64,000 nucleotides of DNA from Myxococcaceae bacterium (GCA_004173515.1 SECN01000001.1:1-64000); one strand, 5' to 3'; shown: positions 55,709 through 64,000, counted from the stretch's first letter. Numbers and translations: made by a program. Notes: a model not told the origin generated them from the letters alone.

Positions 55709-57112
55709 TCACGCGTCCTTCGTGACGCCGGCGCTTCCCAGGTCCCAGTGCGCGGAGAGCTCCGCCCGTTCGCCCAGGAGCGCGTCCGGCCCTCCCACGC
55801 GGGCGAGCACCGCGTCGCGGGCCTCGATGACCCGGCGCCGGACGGTCGCCAGGTCCACGTCCACCAGGGCGCCCTGGAACTTCGCCCACCGTCCGCGCAC
55901 CATCACGGATTCGACGTTGCCCGCGTGCGCCTGGAGCACCACCGCGTCGCGGGGACGGTTGAGCGGCGTCAGGTTCAGCGCGTCGGCGGCGAGGACGATG
56001 AGGTCCGCGTCTTTCCCCGGGCGCAGCGAGCCCGTGACGCGTCCCAGCCCCAGGGCCTCCGCGGCGTCGAGCGTCACCATCTGGAGCATGCGCGCGGCCA
56101 TGAGCGCGAGGACCTTGGACAGGCCGTCGCGCTCATGGGCCCGGCCTCGCTCCACCTGGAGTGCCAGCCGCATCGCGGTGAACAGGTCCCCACCGTTGCT
56201 GGAGACGACGTCGCATCCGAGCGTCGTCCGCACCCCCGCGCGCAGCGCGCGTCCGGTGACGGGCAGGCCCATGCCCATCTGGAGCTCCGTCTCCGGAGTC
56301 ACCGCGATGGCACCGCCGCTGTCGGCGATGCGCTTCAAGTCTTCATCGGAGCTCCACGTGCAGTGGACGAAGAGCACGTCCGGCCCGAGCAGTCCTTCCG
56401 CCGCCATCCGTTGCACTTCGCTCGGACCCGACACGGGCCACGCGGAACAATGGGCGGTGAGGGGGACGCCCAGCTCGCGCGCGGAGCGGATCTCCGCCCG
56501 GCTCTGCTCCCAGGGAACCTGCATCTCCGTCAGGGCGATGCCCATGCGGACGCGCCCGCTGTCGGACGCGAGGCGGGTGGAGCGCAGGCGTCGTGCGTCC
56601 TGGAGCCGGCTCTCGGGCGTCGGCAGCGCGGTGCTCGTCTGGGGGCCCGCTGCGTAGCCGTAGGCGAAGAGGGCCCGGATGCCGGAGTCCTCGAGCGCCG
56701 TGAGCGCGGCGTCCGCGTGCGCGGGGGACTCCACGCAATGGGAGTAGTCCACGAGGGTGGTGATGCCCGCGTCCAGTGCCTCCAGCGCTCCGGCCAGGTT
56801 GGCGGCGTGCAGGTCTTCCGGTTGGAAGGCAGGGGACAGCTTCACACGCACCGCCGCCAGATAATCCATCACCGTCCAGTCCGCCCCCAGTGCGCGCAGG
56901 GGTGTCTGCCAGGTGTGCCGGTGCGCATCGATGAGGCCCGGCAGGAGCAGCTTCCCGCTCAGGTCGCAGACGCGACAGTCCCCGGCGTGCAGTCGGGGTC
57001 CCATGGCGACGATGCGTCCGTCCTCCACCAGGACGTCGCCTCGCGGCAGGTCCGCCTGTCCGGGGTCACAGGTGATGATCTCCGCCCCACGCAGCAGCCA
57101 TCGGTCGCCCAT
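55709..57112 (-). CDS. Amidohydrolase, cytosine/guanine-deaminase or related
   Basis: This 467-aa protein is a metal-dependent amidohydrolase. The metal ligands are visible: PGLIDAHRH near residue 60, AHCSAWPV near residue 218, LFVHCTW near residue 247, and later LGCDVVSS near residue 305. The C-terminal composite domain includes LGRVTGSLRPGKDADLIVL. The layout matches 5'-deoxyadenosine/S-adenosylhomocysteine or guanine-type deaminases. GGAGGAG lies six bases before ATG 57112, a strong site. An operator palindrome lies 25-43 bp upstream, and the convergent TetR gene is the likely regulator. The exact substrate is open. Confidence 0.8.
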   Translation of the reverse strand: MGDRWLLRGAEIITCDPGQADLPRGDVLVEDGRIVAMGPRLHAGDCRVCDLSGKLLLPGLIDAHRHTWQTPLRALGADWTVMDYLAAVRVKLSPAFQPEDLHAANLAGALEALDAGITTLVDYSHCVESPAHADAALTALEDSGIRALFAYGYAAGPQTSTALPTPESRLQDARRLRSTRLASDSGRVRMGIALTEMQVPWEQSRAEIRSARELGVPLTAHCSAWPVSGPSEVQRMAAEGLLGPDVLFVHCTWSSDEDLKRIADSGGAIAVTPETELQMGMGLPVTGRALRAGVRTTLGCDVVSSNGGDLFTAMRLALQVERGRAHERDGLSKVLALMAARMLQMVTLDAAEALGLGRVTGSLRPGKDADLIVLAADALNLTPLNRPRDAVVLQAHAGNVESVMVRGRWAKFQGALVDVDLATVRRRVIEARDAVLARVGGPDALLGERAELSAHWDLGSAGVTKDA

Positions 57113-57136
57113 GCGGTGCTCCTCCTCCGGGTGAAG

Positions 57137-57155
57137 AGGTATACACCGTATACCT
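57137..57155. promoter_or_regulatory. TetR-type operator palindrome
   Basis: AGGTATAC-ACC-GTATACCT is a perfect 8-bp inverted repeat with a 3-bp centre. It lies just upstream of the amidohydrolase ATG. GTATAC also looks like a -10 element, so a bound repressor would block the promoter. Confidence 0.7.
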
Positions 57156-57303
57156 TCTTGACGGGCGGTGCACGGGTGGGGCGCTCCCGGCCGTTGTCAC
57201 ACCGTGATGGAAAAGGACCCAGGGGGGCGGACATCCGGTGCGAGGGTGTGCCAGTCTACGGGGGACCCGGGCCGGTGGGTCTGTGATTGAAGAGGGTGTC
57301 CCC

Positions 57304-58245
57304 ATGTCACGCCGGAAGCTGCGCCGTGTGTTTTCCCGCCTGTGGTTGCTCGCGCCCGTCACCACGCTGGGGGTGGGTTGTTCCTCCACCTGGGGCTGTG
57401 ACGCGGCTCCCGTCCAGGAGACGTTCACCCTCGAGTCCATTGAGTTGGCGGATGGGGGCGTGGCCACGGCGGACACGGCCTGCGAGGAGGTGTGCGCGCA
57501 GTTGGGAGCCAGGGCGCCGTGTTCGTTCAAGCGCTCCTCGGCGGGGCTCGCCGAGCCCGATGAGGTGAGCTGTGAGATGCGGTACCTGTGCGAGGGCCGG
57601 CGTCCCGAGGGCCTGTGCAGTGATGGCATGGTGGAGGGGCGGGTGCCCGCGCTGGGAGCGCTCTTCGCGAGGATGGCGCACCTGGAGGCCGCATCCGTCC
57701 CGGCGTTCGAAAGGCTCGCGGACGAGCTGGCGGCGCACGGCGCGCCGGAGCGGTTGGTGCGGGCGGCGCGGCGCTCCGCGAAGGAGGAGGTGCGGCACGC
57801 GCGCGCGATGGAGTCCCTGGCGGTGCGTCACGGCGCCGCGATGCCGGAGGTGACGGTGGCGCCGTTCGGGTACCGGTCGCTGGAGGCGCTCGCCCTGGAG
57901 AACGCGGTGGAGGGTTGCGTGCGGGAGACCTTCGGCGCGGTGCTCGCGGGGTGGCAGGCGCGGTGCGCGGAGGATGCGACGGTGCGCGAAGCGCTGGCGG
58001 CCATCGCGCCGGACGAGCTGTGCCACTCGGAGTTGTCCTGGGACATCAACGCCTGGGTGAGGACGCGGCTGCCCGAGGACGCCTGGGCGCGGGTGGAAGC
58101 GGCCCGGCGTGAGGCGTGGAGCGCGTTGGAGCGGGATGCCGCGGACAGCCTCATGCCGGAGCACGTGGCCCGCCAGTCCGGGCTGCCTTCGCCGGAGGTG
58201 GCCCGGCAACTGGTGCGGGAGCTGGCGCGGACGCTGATGGCCTGA
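57304..58245 (+). CDS. Cys-rich lipoprotein with ferritin-like domain
   Basis: This 313-aa protein starts at ATG 57304 and has a lipoprotein signal (WLLAPVTTLGVGC). A Cys-rich stretch follows (C60, C64, C73, C90, C96, C105). The C-terminal ~200 residues form a ferritin-like four-helix bundle with ligands E128 (HLEAAS), E162-x-x-H165 (KEEVRHARAM), E200/E203 and E238-x-x-H241 (DELCHSEL). Iron would thus be handled outside the cytoplasm, which is unusual for this fold. The gene stands alone, divergent from the amidohydrolase. The function, possibly iron storage or a surface oxidase, is inferred. Confidence 0.7.
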   Translation: MSRRKLRRVFSRLWLLAPVTTLGVGCSSTWGCDAAPVQETFTLESIELADGGVATADTACEEVCAQLGARAPCSFKRSSAGLAEPDEVSCEMRYLCEGRRPEGLCSDGMVEGRVPALGALFARMAHLEAASVPAFERLADELAAHGAPERLVRAARRSAKEEVRHARAMESLAVRHGAAMPEVTVAPFGYRSLEALALENAVEGCVRETFGAVLAGWQARCAEDATVREALAAIAPDELCHSELSWDINAWVRTRLPEDAWARVEAARREAWSALERDAADSLMPEHVARQSGLPSPEVARQLVRELARTLMA

Positions 58246-58291
58246 CCGGTCGGGCGGGGGAGCCCTCGGCCAGAGTTCTGGTCGAGGAGAG

Positions 58292-58334
58292 TCAATCTAT
58301 TGGTTTTAAAATGGAGATGGAGTCAATAGATTGA
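58292..58334. promoter_or_regulatory. Two HipB-like operator palindromes
   Basis: TCAATCTATTGG (58292-58303) and TCAATAGATTGA (58323-58334) share the pattern TCAAT-NN-ATTG and lie 31 bp apart. Between them is an AT-rich TTTTAAAAT that can act as a -10 region. This is the normal setting for an autorepressing HipB dimer pair. Confidence 0.65.
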
Positions 58335-58368
58335 GCTTCATGGTAGTCGGGAGCCACAATGGGCGCGC

Positions 58369-58716
58369 ATGCCTCGACAGAACCTGACGAGTGAGACGAC
58401 GCCCTTCGCCGTGGGGCGGGCCATCACGACCTTGGGGCAGAACATCGCGCGGGCCCGCATCCGACGCGGGCTCCGTCAGGTGGATCTCGCGAAGAAGACG
58501 GGGCTGGCGTTGGGGACGCTCAGGCGCATCGAGGAGGGGAGCCCCACCACCGCGCTCAGTGCCTACTTCACCGTCCTGTGGGCGCTGGGGCTCGAACGCG
58601 AGTTCGACGACCTGGCCTCGCCGGATCGCGATGAGGAAGGAAAGACGCTCGAGCTGGCTCGCCAACCGGAGCGTGTCGGAGTCCATCGCAAGGATGAACT
58701 CGATGCCGACTTCTGA
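58369..58716 (+). CDS. hipB: HipB-like XRE antitoxin
   Basis: The 115-aa product has a single XRE helix-turn-helix domain (residues ~22-80): LGQNIARARIRRGLRQVDLAKKTGLALGTLRRIEEG. The rest is a charged tail ending DELDADF. It begins at ATG 58369, about 35 bp after two palindromes that it probably binds. The stop lies 14 bp inside the hipA gene, so the two are coupled. HipB both neutralises HipA and represses the operon in known systems; here this is inferred from arrangement. Confidence 0.85.
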   Translation: MPRQNLTSETTPFAVGRAITTLGQNIARARIRRGLRQVDLAKKTGLALGTLRRIEEGSPTTALSAYFTVLWALGLEREFDDLASPDRDEEGKTLELARQPERVGVHRKDELDADF

Positions 58717-59965
58717 CGCGTCCCGATGCTACGTGTACCTCCAGCTTCCGAACTCGCTCGACGTCGTGACCTGTGGGCTCTACGCCCAGCAGGACGGCGT
58801 GGGGCAGTTCGTCTACGGCAGGAGCTATCTGGAAAATCCCCGCGCCGTCGAATTGGAACCCTTCGAGCTTCCGTTGCAGCCGGGCACCTTCAGGACGACC
58901 CGGCTGGGAGGCATCTTCGGTTCCTTGCGAGATGCTTCGCCCGACGCCTGGGGACGCAGGGTCATCGAACGTCAGTTGGGGCGCGGGGACCTGACCGAGA
59001 TCGGCTTCCTCCTCAACTCGCCGGAGGACCGGGCGGGGGCGCTGTCCTTTGGCACGGACAGCACGCCGCCGGCCCCGGTTCATCAGTTCAACAAGGTGCT
59101 TTCCCTGCCCTTGCTGTTGGAGGAAGCCAGCCGGTTCGAGCAGGGGCTGCCGCCTTCTCCCCAGGTCGATGAGCTGGTGAATCCGGGTAGCTCCATGGGA
59201 GGCGCGCGTCCCAAGAATGTCGTCGAGGACGACGAGGGCCTGTGGATCGCCAAGTTCCCGTCGCGCGGTGACCGGTGGAACAACGCCGTGGTCGAACTCG
59301 CGATGCTGAAGCTTGCCCTCGACTGCGGCCTCCGTGCTGCTTCCGCGAGGAGTGTCCGTATCGCCGGACAAGATGTGCTGCTCGTTCGCCGGTTCGATCG
59401 GGAACGCACCGAACACGGCTATCTGCGACACCGGATGGTCAGCGCCCTGACGGTGCTCCGCGCCGATGAGAATCCACGCGTGGGTCCGAATGAACGCAAG
59501 ACCTGGTCATACATCCTGTTGGCGGATGAGTTGAAGCGCTGGGTCAGCGAGCCCGTGGAGGACTTGCGAGAATTGTTCTGCCGGATGGTGTTCAACGCGC
59601 TCATTTCAAACATCGACGACCATCCCAGGAACCATGCGCTCATCGCCGCCGGAGCTCGCTGGAAGCTGTCGCCTGCCTACGACCTGACGCCAGCGCCGCA
59701 GGCCAGCACTGAACGCGACCTGGCGATGGAGGTGGGAAGCGCGCAGCATCGCCGGGCCAATCGCCACAACCTCTTGAGTGAATGCATACGCTTCCGGCTG
59801 TCGAAAGAGGAGGCCACCCGCATCATCGACACGATGAAACAACGCGTGTCACACCGGTGGCGCGACATCGTCCGGAGCTGCGGTGGTTCCATGGCGGATG
59901 TGAGCGCCATTGAACGGGCCTTCGACTACGAAGGCTTCGAGTACGGCTCCGACCCCCGGAGCTGA
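58703..59965 (+). CDS. hipA: HipA-family Ser/Thr kinase toxin
   Basis: The 420-aa product has an N-terminal HipA domain (LYAQQDGVGQFVYGRSYLEN) and a kinase domain. GGARPKNVV is the nucleotide-binding loop, ISNIDDHPRNHAL the catalytic loop (D305, N310) and LSPAYDLTP the metal-binding DFG equivalent. All catalytic residues are present, so the kinase should be active. HipA phosphorylates glutamyl-tRNA synthetase in E. coli and causes growth arrest. I chose ATG 58703, nine bases after AAGG, over ATG 58694. It follows HipB with overlap. Its length is close to E. coli HipA (440). Confidence 0.88.
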   Translation: MPTSDASRCYVYLQLPNSLDVVTCGLYAQQDGVGQFVYGRSYLENPRAVELEPFELPLQPGTFRTTRLGGIFGSLRDASPDAWGRRVIERQLGRGDLTEIGFLLNSPEDRAGALSFGTDSTPPAPVHQFNKVLSLPLLLEEASRFEQGLPPSPQVDELVNPGSSMGGARPKNVVEDDEGLWIAKFPSRGDRWNNAVVELAMLKLALDCGLRAASARSVRIAGQDVLLVRRFDRERTEHGYLRHRMVSALTVLRADENPRVGPNERKTWSYILLADELKRWVSEPVEDLRELFCRMVFNALISNIDDHPRNHALIAAGARWKLSPAYDLTPAPQASTERDLAMEVGSAQHRRANRHNLLSECIRFRLSKEEATRIIDTMKQRVSHRWRDIVRSCGGSMADVSAIERAFDYEGFEYGSDPRS

Positions 59966-60015
59966 AGGCCGCACCCAGGGTATGGTCCCCGGCTTCCTCC
60001 TTCCCCCGGGTCTCC

Positions 60016-61806
60016 ATGGTCCCAAGGCAACTCCTCTCCCTCGTCGTGCTCGCGACGACTTCACTCCTGGCGAACACGGCCCGGGCCAACACCGTCTATG
60101 GCGCCTGGCAGGGTTCGGGCGGGCAGAGTGCGTCCAGCCCGGGCAACCGGGTGCTCCTGTTCGACGCACAGGCCACCTCCGCCGTGACCTTCACGCTGAC
60201 GTCGTCGGCGGATGCGTGGCTGTACTTGTTGGATGTGAATGGCACCATCCTCGCGCAGGACAACAACGGCGGGGGCGGCACGAACTCGCGTCTGGCCGTC
60301 ACGCTGTCGCCGGGCAGCTACAAGCTGGTCGCCGCGACCGCGCTCGCGGGGCAGAGCGCGGAGTTCACCCTGAGCGCGGACACGGTGGCGCTGCGCTATC
60401 CGAAGGCCCTGGAGGTCAAGCCCTCCAGCCGGTTCGCCTGGGTCTACGACGATCACGGCACCGGCGCGACGAATGACATCTCCGTCTGGCGCCCGGACCT
60501 CTCCCAATCCCCCGGCTTCTTCTCCCTGGGCGACGTCGCCATGCCCAACCGGGGACAGGTCCCCGCGACCACGTTCCTGGTGCGCGGCGAGGGCGACCTG
60601 CTGGCGCGTCCGTCCAACTACAACTGGATCTGGAGCGACTCCGGCTCCGGCGGAACGCACGACGCCTCCTTCTGGGAACCCGTCGCCCCAGCCGGCTACA
60701 CCTGCCTGGGCCATGTCGCGGTGCTGGGCTACTCCAAGCCCTCCACGGACCTCATCCGCTGCGTGCGCAGCGAATACGTGCTGCCCGCCAACCCCGCCTG
60801 GGTCTGGGACGACAGCGGCTCCGGCGCCAACGACGACATCGGCGTGTGGCAGGCGGTGGCGCGCGACCACCGCGGCCTGCCCGCGTCCACCTTCATCTCA
60901 CGCCCCAGCCATGGCGACACGGGCGGCGGCCGCTACTGGAGCCTCAACAAGAGCGCCACCTCCAACCCGGAACTGCGCGGCCTGCCCGTGGACGCGCAGG
61001 TGGTGGCGGCGTTCGCCCCGCGCGTGTGGCTGCATCCGGACGAGGCGTACTTCCCGTCCGCCACCGGGTTCCACCTGGCCAACGTCCACGAGGAGAACGG
61101 CCACCTGGTGACGAACCAGGCGCTGGGCTGTGATTCCTGCACGGATCCGCAGTTCCTGGACGGCCAGCGCCCCAACCAGACGTCCGTGCCCGTCTACGCG
61201 CAGGTCATCGCGCGCACCCAGGGCGGCCAGCCGACGAACGTGACGGACGTGCTGTATTGGAATTTCTATCCCTACAACAATGGCAAGCGCGTGTGCATCG
61301 GCTGGTATTCGCCCTGGGGCTGCGTGGGCGGCTACTCCACCTTCGGCAACCACGTGGGCGACTGGGAACACCTCACCGTGCGCTTCGTCGACGGGCGCCC
61401 CTCCCAGGTCTACCTGAGCCAGCACGCGAACGGACAGCTCTTCCCCTTCGGTGACAAGGCCGTGTTCCTCGCGGGCTGGCACCCGGAGGTCTTCTCCGCC
61501 AATGGCTCGCACGGCCTCTACCCGGACGCGGCCCGGCACATCTACGAAACCATCTTCAACGGCGACTTCCTGGCCGACGACACCGGGGCCGGACTCGCGT
61601 GGGACACCTGGAACAACGTGGTGGTCATCCCCTGGCAGCCAGCGGGGACGTACACGGGCTCCCTCGCCTGGATGAACCTCACCGCGTACTGGGGCAACCC
61701 GGAGGGCGGCTGTGACAACCCGACGGGCTATTGCGTGAACAGCGGCGGCCCGTCGCCGTTGAGGAACCGGTCCGTGTACCAGCCGGAGTACCTGACGCTG
61801 GAGTAG
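60016..61806 (+). CDS. Secreted Vps62-related protein
   Basis: This 596-aa protein has a signal peptide (residues 1-24, ending NTARA). Residues ~30-125 look like a PPC-type beta domain (VTFTLTSSADAWLYLLDVNG). Next come three ~45-residue repeats around 'FAWVYDDHGTGATNDISVWRP' (second copy with WIWSDSGSGG, third with WVWDDSGSGA). The C-terminal ~270 residues carry the Vps62/DUF946 signature: GNHVGDWEHLTVRF, VFLAGWHPEVF and SHGLYPDAA. The eukaryotic namesake concerns vacuolar sorting; bacterial members are secreted and of unknown function. The start is ATG 60016. The reading is clear, but the role is not. Confidence 0.8.
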   Translation: MVPRQLLSLVVLATTSLLANTARANTVYGAWQGSGGQSASSPGNRVLLFDAQATSAVTFTLTSSADAWLYLLDVNGTILAQDNNGGGGTNSRLAVTLSPGSYKLVAATALAGQSAEFTLSADTVALRYPKALEVKPSSRFAWVYDDHGTGATNDISVWRPDLSQSPGFFSLGDVAMPNRGQVPATTFLVRGEGDLLARPSNYNWIWSDSGSGGTHDASFWEPVAPAGYTCLGHVAVLGYSKPSTDLIRCVRSEYVLPANPAWVWDDSGSGANDDIGVWQAVARDHRGLPASTFISRPSHGDTGGGRYWSLNKSATSNPELRGLPVDAQVVAAFAPRVWLHPDEAYFPSATGFHLANVHEENGHLVTNQALGCDSCTDPQFLDGQRPNQTSVPVYAQVIARTQGGQPTNVTDVLYWNFYPYNNGKRVCIGWYSPWGCVGGYSTFGNHVGDWEHLTVRFVDGRPSQVYLSQHANGQLFPFGDKAVFLAGWHPEVFSANGSHGLYPDAARHIYETIFNGDFLADDTGAGLAWDTWNNVVVIPWQPAGTYTGSLAWMNLTAYWGNPEGGCDNPTGYCVNSGGPSPLRNRSVYQPEYLTLE

Positions 61807-61838
61807 GGGACCGCGGCCGGAGCAAACCCACGGTCCCC
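61806..61838. terminator. Putative bidirectional terminator hairpin
   Basis: An 8-bp inverted repeat, GGGGACCG (61806-61813) and CGGTCCCC (61831-61838), lies between two convergent genes. There is no T-run, so this is weak support. Confidence 0.4.
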
Positions 61839-61851
61839 GCCTCACGGTGCT

Positions 61852-62451
61852 TCAGTAGGCCGCGTACGTGGGGGCCGTGGTGCTGGTGAAGAAGTCCAGA
61901 TAGGTGGCGGTGTAGTTGGAACCGCTGCCCGTCTCACCCGCCAGGGGGCCCGTCTTCGTCCCCGACGCGTACAGCGTGGTGCCGTTGCTGGCGATGGACA
62001 GGTTGCACGCGTTCACGTTGCCCGCGCCAAAGTTCACGACCAGCAGCGTGTCGCGCGCGGTGCTCAGGTCGTCCGGGCGGATGTGCTTGACGCTGCACTG
62101 GGTGTTGCCGCGCGGGCTGGGGCTGTAGTGGAAGGAGAAGCCCGTGGCCACGCCCAGCGCGTTCGCCGCCAGCGAGATGGTGGGGACGTTGTAGGAGGTC
62201 CCCAACTGCACGCTGGCCGCGCCCCAGGCGCACGTGGAGGACGCGGCGCGCGTCAGCGTGATGGCGTACTGGGGCTGTCCACCGCCCGGCATCAGCGCGG
62301 AGGAGATGGTGAACGTGCACCCCTGCGACGTGCCGGTGGTCAACGTCTGGGACTGGGTGCCCAGGGTGTCCGACTCCGCCTGCTCGGGACCTCCACAGGC
62401 GGACACGAGCAGGGCGGTGGACAGACAGAGGGCGCGGGCAATGGCTTGCAT
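61852..62451 (-). CDS. Lipoprotein of unknown function
   Basis: A 199-aa protein starts at ATG 62451 with a lipoprotein signal ending LLVSACGG (Cys at residue 19). The mature part is beta-rich, with Ser/Thr-rich linkers and four Cys residues that may pair (GCTFTISSAL, STCAWGAA, NTQCSVKHI, NACNLSIAS). It has the look of a small secreted Ig- or jelly-roll-type domain. I do not recognise the family. It is convergent with the Vps62-like gene. Confidence 0.65.
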   Translation of the reverse strand: MQAIARALCLSTALLVSACGGPEQAESDTLGTQSQTLTTGTSQGCTFTISSALMPGGGQPQYAITLTRAASSTCAWGAASVQLGTSYNVPTISLAANALGVATGFSFHYSPSPRGNTQCSVKHIRPDDLSTARDTLLVVNFGAGNVNACNLSIASNGTTLYASGTKTGPLAGETGSGSNYTATYLDFFTSTTAPTYAAY

Positions 62452-62541
62452 GGAGAAGCACTCCGGGTTCGAGGAAGGCCCGGACTCTAGACAGAAGGTC
62501 TGACATTCCTCCAGACGCCCCCCTGGCTGTGGATGTGAATT

Positions 62542-63450
62542 CTAGAGAGGCGGTAGCTTTTCCAGGAAGCCTGACTTCGACAGCCACATCACCAGCGCGA
62601 AGCTGATGGTGTTGAAGGCCGCGTGCGCGACAATCAGTGGCAGCAGCCGCCCCCGGAACCAGAAGACGAACCCGAACCAGGTCCCGATGACGAAGGTCTG
62701 GAAGACGGCGAGGAGGCCCTCGTAGAAGTGGCCCACGCAGAAGAGCAGGGCCGCGACCAGCACCGCGGGCACCCAGCGGCCCAGCACCACGCGCAGGCGG
62801 GGCACGAGGAAGCTTCGGAAGACGAACTCCTCGAAGCCGGTCACCAGCACCATGATGGCCGCGAAGGCGGGCACGCCCAGGCCGGTGTCCATGAGCGCGG
62901 TGGCCATGCCTTTGCGCGCCAGCATCTCCTTGCCGGCCAGCTTCAAGGCCACGGCGACGGCCGCCATGGGCACCGACGCGGCGATGTGCACCGCGTAGGT
63001 GCCGGCGAGCACCGGCACGCCGAGCAGCAGCTCCTTCGCCCAGCCCTCGCGCGCGAGCCCCACCTGCGCGGGACCCTGGCCGTCGCGCCACACCAGCACC
63101 GCCACCAGCAGGCACATGCCCAGGGCGCGGATGCACAGGGGCGCCATGGACAGGGAGAAGCCCTTCTCCTGCTCCGCGGCGGTGGCGACCCACGCGCCCG
63201 CGCCCGTGCCGCCCAGCGCCACCAGGAGCCCCAGGATGCCCAGCCAGCCCCCCGCGCGCCCGGCCTCCCAGGGGCGCAGCAGGGCCAGCCCCCACGCGAG
63301 CAGCGCGACCCCGACGACGGCCATGGGGGCCCGCCCCAGGGGGCCCACCGTCGAAGGTCCCAGGACGGCGAGGAACACGAACGCTGCTTCGGACAGGGCC
63401 CGGCGCCGCGTTGGGGCGTTCTCCAGCAGCACGGCGACATCACGACGCAC
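62542..63450 (-). CDS. CPBP-family intramembrane metalloprotease
   Basis: This 302-aa membrane protein has about eight TM segments and the CPBP/Abi motifs: EEFVFR in GFEEFVFRSFLVPRL (motif 1, with catalytic Glu pair and Arg), FCVGHFYEG (motif 2) and VAHAAFN (motif 3). These bind zinc in Rce1-like proteases, which cleave membrane-bound peptides. It begins at GTG 63450, preceded by GGAGGAAC at about seven bases, a good site. The substrate is not known. It stands alone. Confidence 0.85.
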   Translation of the reverse strand: MRRDVAVLLENAPTRRRALSEAAFVFLAVLGPSTVGPLGRAPMAVVGVALLAWGLALLRPWEAGRAGGWLGILGLLVALGGTGAGAWVATAAEQEKGFSLSMAPLCIRALGMCLLVAVLVWRDGQGPAQVGLAREGWAKELLLGVPVLAGTYAVHIAASVPMAAVAVALKLAGKEMLARKGMATALMDTGLGVPAFAAIMVLVTGFEEFVFRSFLVPRLRVVLGRWVPAVLVAALLFCVGHFYEGLLAVFQTFVIGTWFGFVFWFRGRLLPLIVAHAAFNTISFALVMWLSKSGFLEKLPPL

Positions 63451-63653
63451 GGGGTGTTCCTCCGGTCCAGGTCCACGGGGCAGGGGCCTCGCGGGATTCC
63501 GGACACGCTAACGGCTTCGCCCTCAGGATTCTGATCCCTCCTTGGATTTCCGCGCACGGGGCGCGTGCTTTCCAACGGGAGCGCCGGGGGAGGGACGGGT
63601 GGCATCCGCATTGCTCTTGCGCCCCGGACACCTCATCCCCTGGGAGTCGTCCC

Positions 63654-64000
63654 TTGAATGCACCTCGACTGCGCCACCTCTTCTCGCGGGCCCTCCGCAC
63701 CACGCTCGCCACCCCGTTGGTGCTCGCGGGCTGCGGCTCCAATGGGGTGTCCCTGGAGGGCTATGACGAGGTGGCGTGCGACAACGGCACCCCCGCGGTC
63801 AGCGACCTGACGATCTCCCCCGCGCCGGACTACCTCCAGCTTCGCCTCATCACGCCCCTGGATCCGCCCGCCTGGCAGGGCCTGGCGGATTCCGGAGAGG
63901 CGTGCTCGACGGCCACGGAGGTCCCGGTCTGTGAAGCGGCCCTGGCGGATGCGAAGTCGATGGAGGGCTTCCATCACACCTGCTTCCAGCTCTGCTCGGA
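63654..64000 (+). CDS. Lipoprotein, 5' part only
   Basis: TTG 63654 is preceded by GGGAG seven bases upstream, and the frame gives LNAPRLRHLFSRALRTTLA, then TPLVLAGC, a good lipobox. The mature part starts GSNGVSLEGYDEV and contains five Cys residues in its first ~85 residues (VACDNG, EACST, PVCEAA, HTCFQLC). The frame is open to the window end. The overlapping ATG-initiated frame at 63658 reads as low-complexity and is a shadow. The Cys pattern could be the beginning of a ferritin-like or other Cys-rich lipoprotein, but this is a guess. Confidence 0.6.
   Translation, partial: MNAPRLRHLFSRALRTTLATPLVLAGCGSNGVSLEGYDEVACDNGTPAVSDLTISPAPDYLQLRLITPLDPPAWQGLADSGEACSTATEVPVCEAALADAKSMEGFHHTCFQLCS

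Overview
The window is 64 kb of very GC-rich DNA with dense genes, many lipoproteins and secreted proteins, and families typical of fruiting myxobacteria: a DUF2381-like protein, a PLL-type propeller, carboxypeptidase-regulatory-like repeat proteins, MecA-like and HipA proteins. The best guess is a Corallococcus- or Myxococcus-like member of the Myxococcota. I see no rRNA, tRNA, CRISPR array or insertion sequence. The only clear decay is two frameshifted HEAT-repeat genes and the remnant of a P-type ATPase.

Layout. 1-6.6 kb: a minus-strand pair of giant WD40/HEAT and HEAT-like proteins with three apparent one-base frameshifts. 6.7-11.6 kb: a 1118-aa repeat protein, a gene-poor stretch with a very strong plus-strand terminator, and two lipoproteins, one with a JAMM-like metalloprotease motif. 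11.7-16.2 kb: a YhaN/YhaO-like DNA-processing ATPase and nuclease. 16.4-20 kb: a porin-like barrel, then a divergent thioredoxin-fold protein and AraC regulator with 21-bp-spaced direct repeats between them. 20-27.5 kb: a low-complexity lipoprotein, a membrane histidine kinase translationally coupled to a methyltransferase, a ferritin-like protein, a second methyltransferase, an alpha/beta hydrolase, and a sulfite-oxidase-fold Tat protein with its cytochrome b. 27.8-32.5 kb: a beta-helix lipoprotein and a MecA-like transpeptidase.

32.5-39.4 kb is an accessory-looking region. A three-gene overlapping operon encodes an outer-membrane barrel, a 720-aa lipoprotein with a possible nuclease-like C-terminus, and an immunity-like protein. 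Opposite it lie a DUF2381-like protein and a small lipoprotein, followed by an ATPase remnant. 39.6-46.2 kb: an RND/MMPL exporter, a serine hydrolase-TPR protein, a glutathione transferase and an M23 peptidase with a seven-unit propeller-like C-terminus.

46.3-51 kb is the most striking part: a sigma factor, a one-TM anti-sigma-like protein, a secreted protein and a secreted, membrane-anchored TPR-CHAT (caspase-like) protease in one tight operon. 51-64 kb: a GAF histidine kinase, an orphan MlaF-like ATPase with altered catalytic positions, a metalloprotease-propeller protein with 270-bp repeats, a TetR gene convergent with an amidohydrolase that has a perfect operator palindrome, a Cys-rich ferritin-like lipoprotein, a HipBA pair with two operator palindromes, a Vps62-like protein, a lipoprotein, a CPBP protease and the start of a further lipoprotein.
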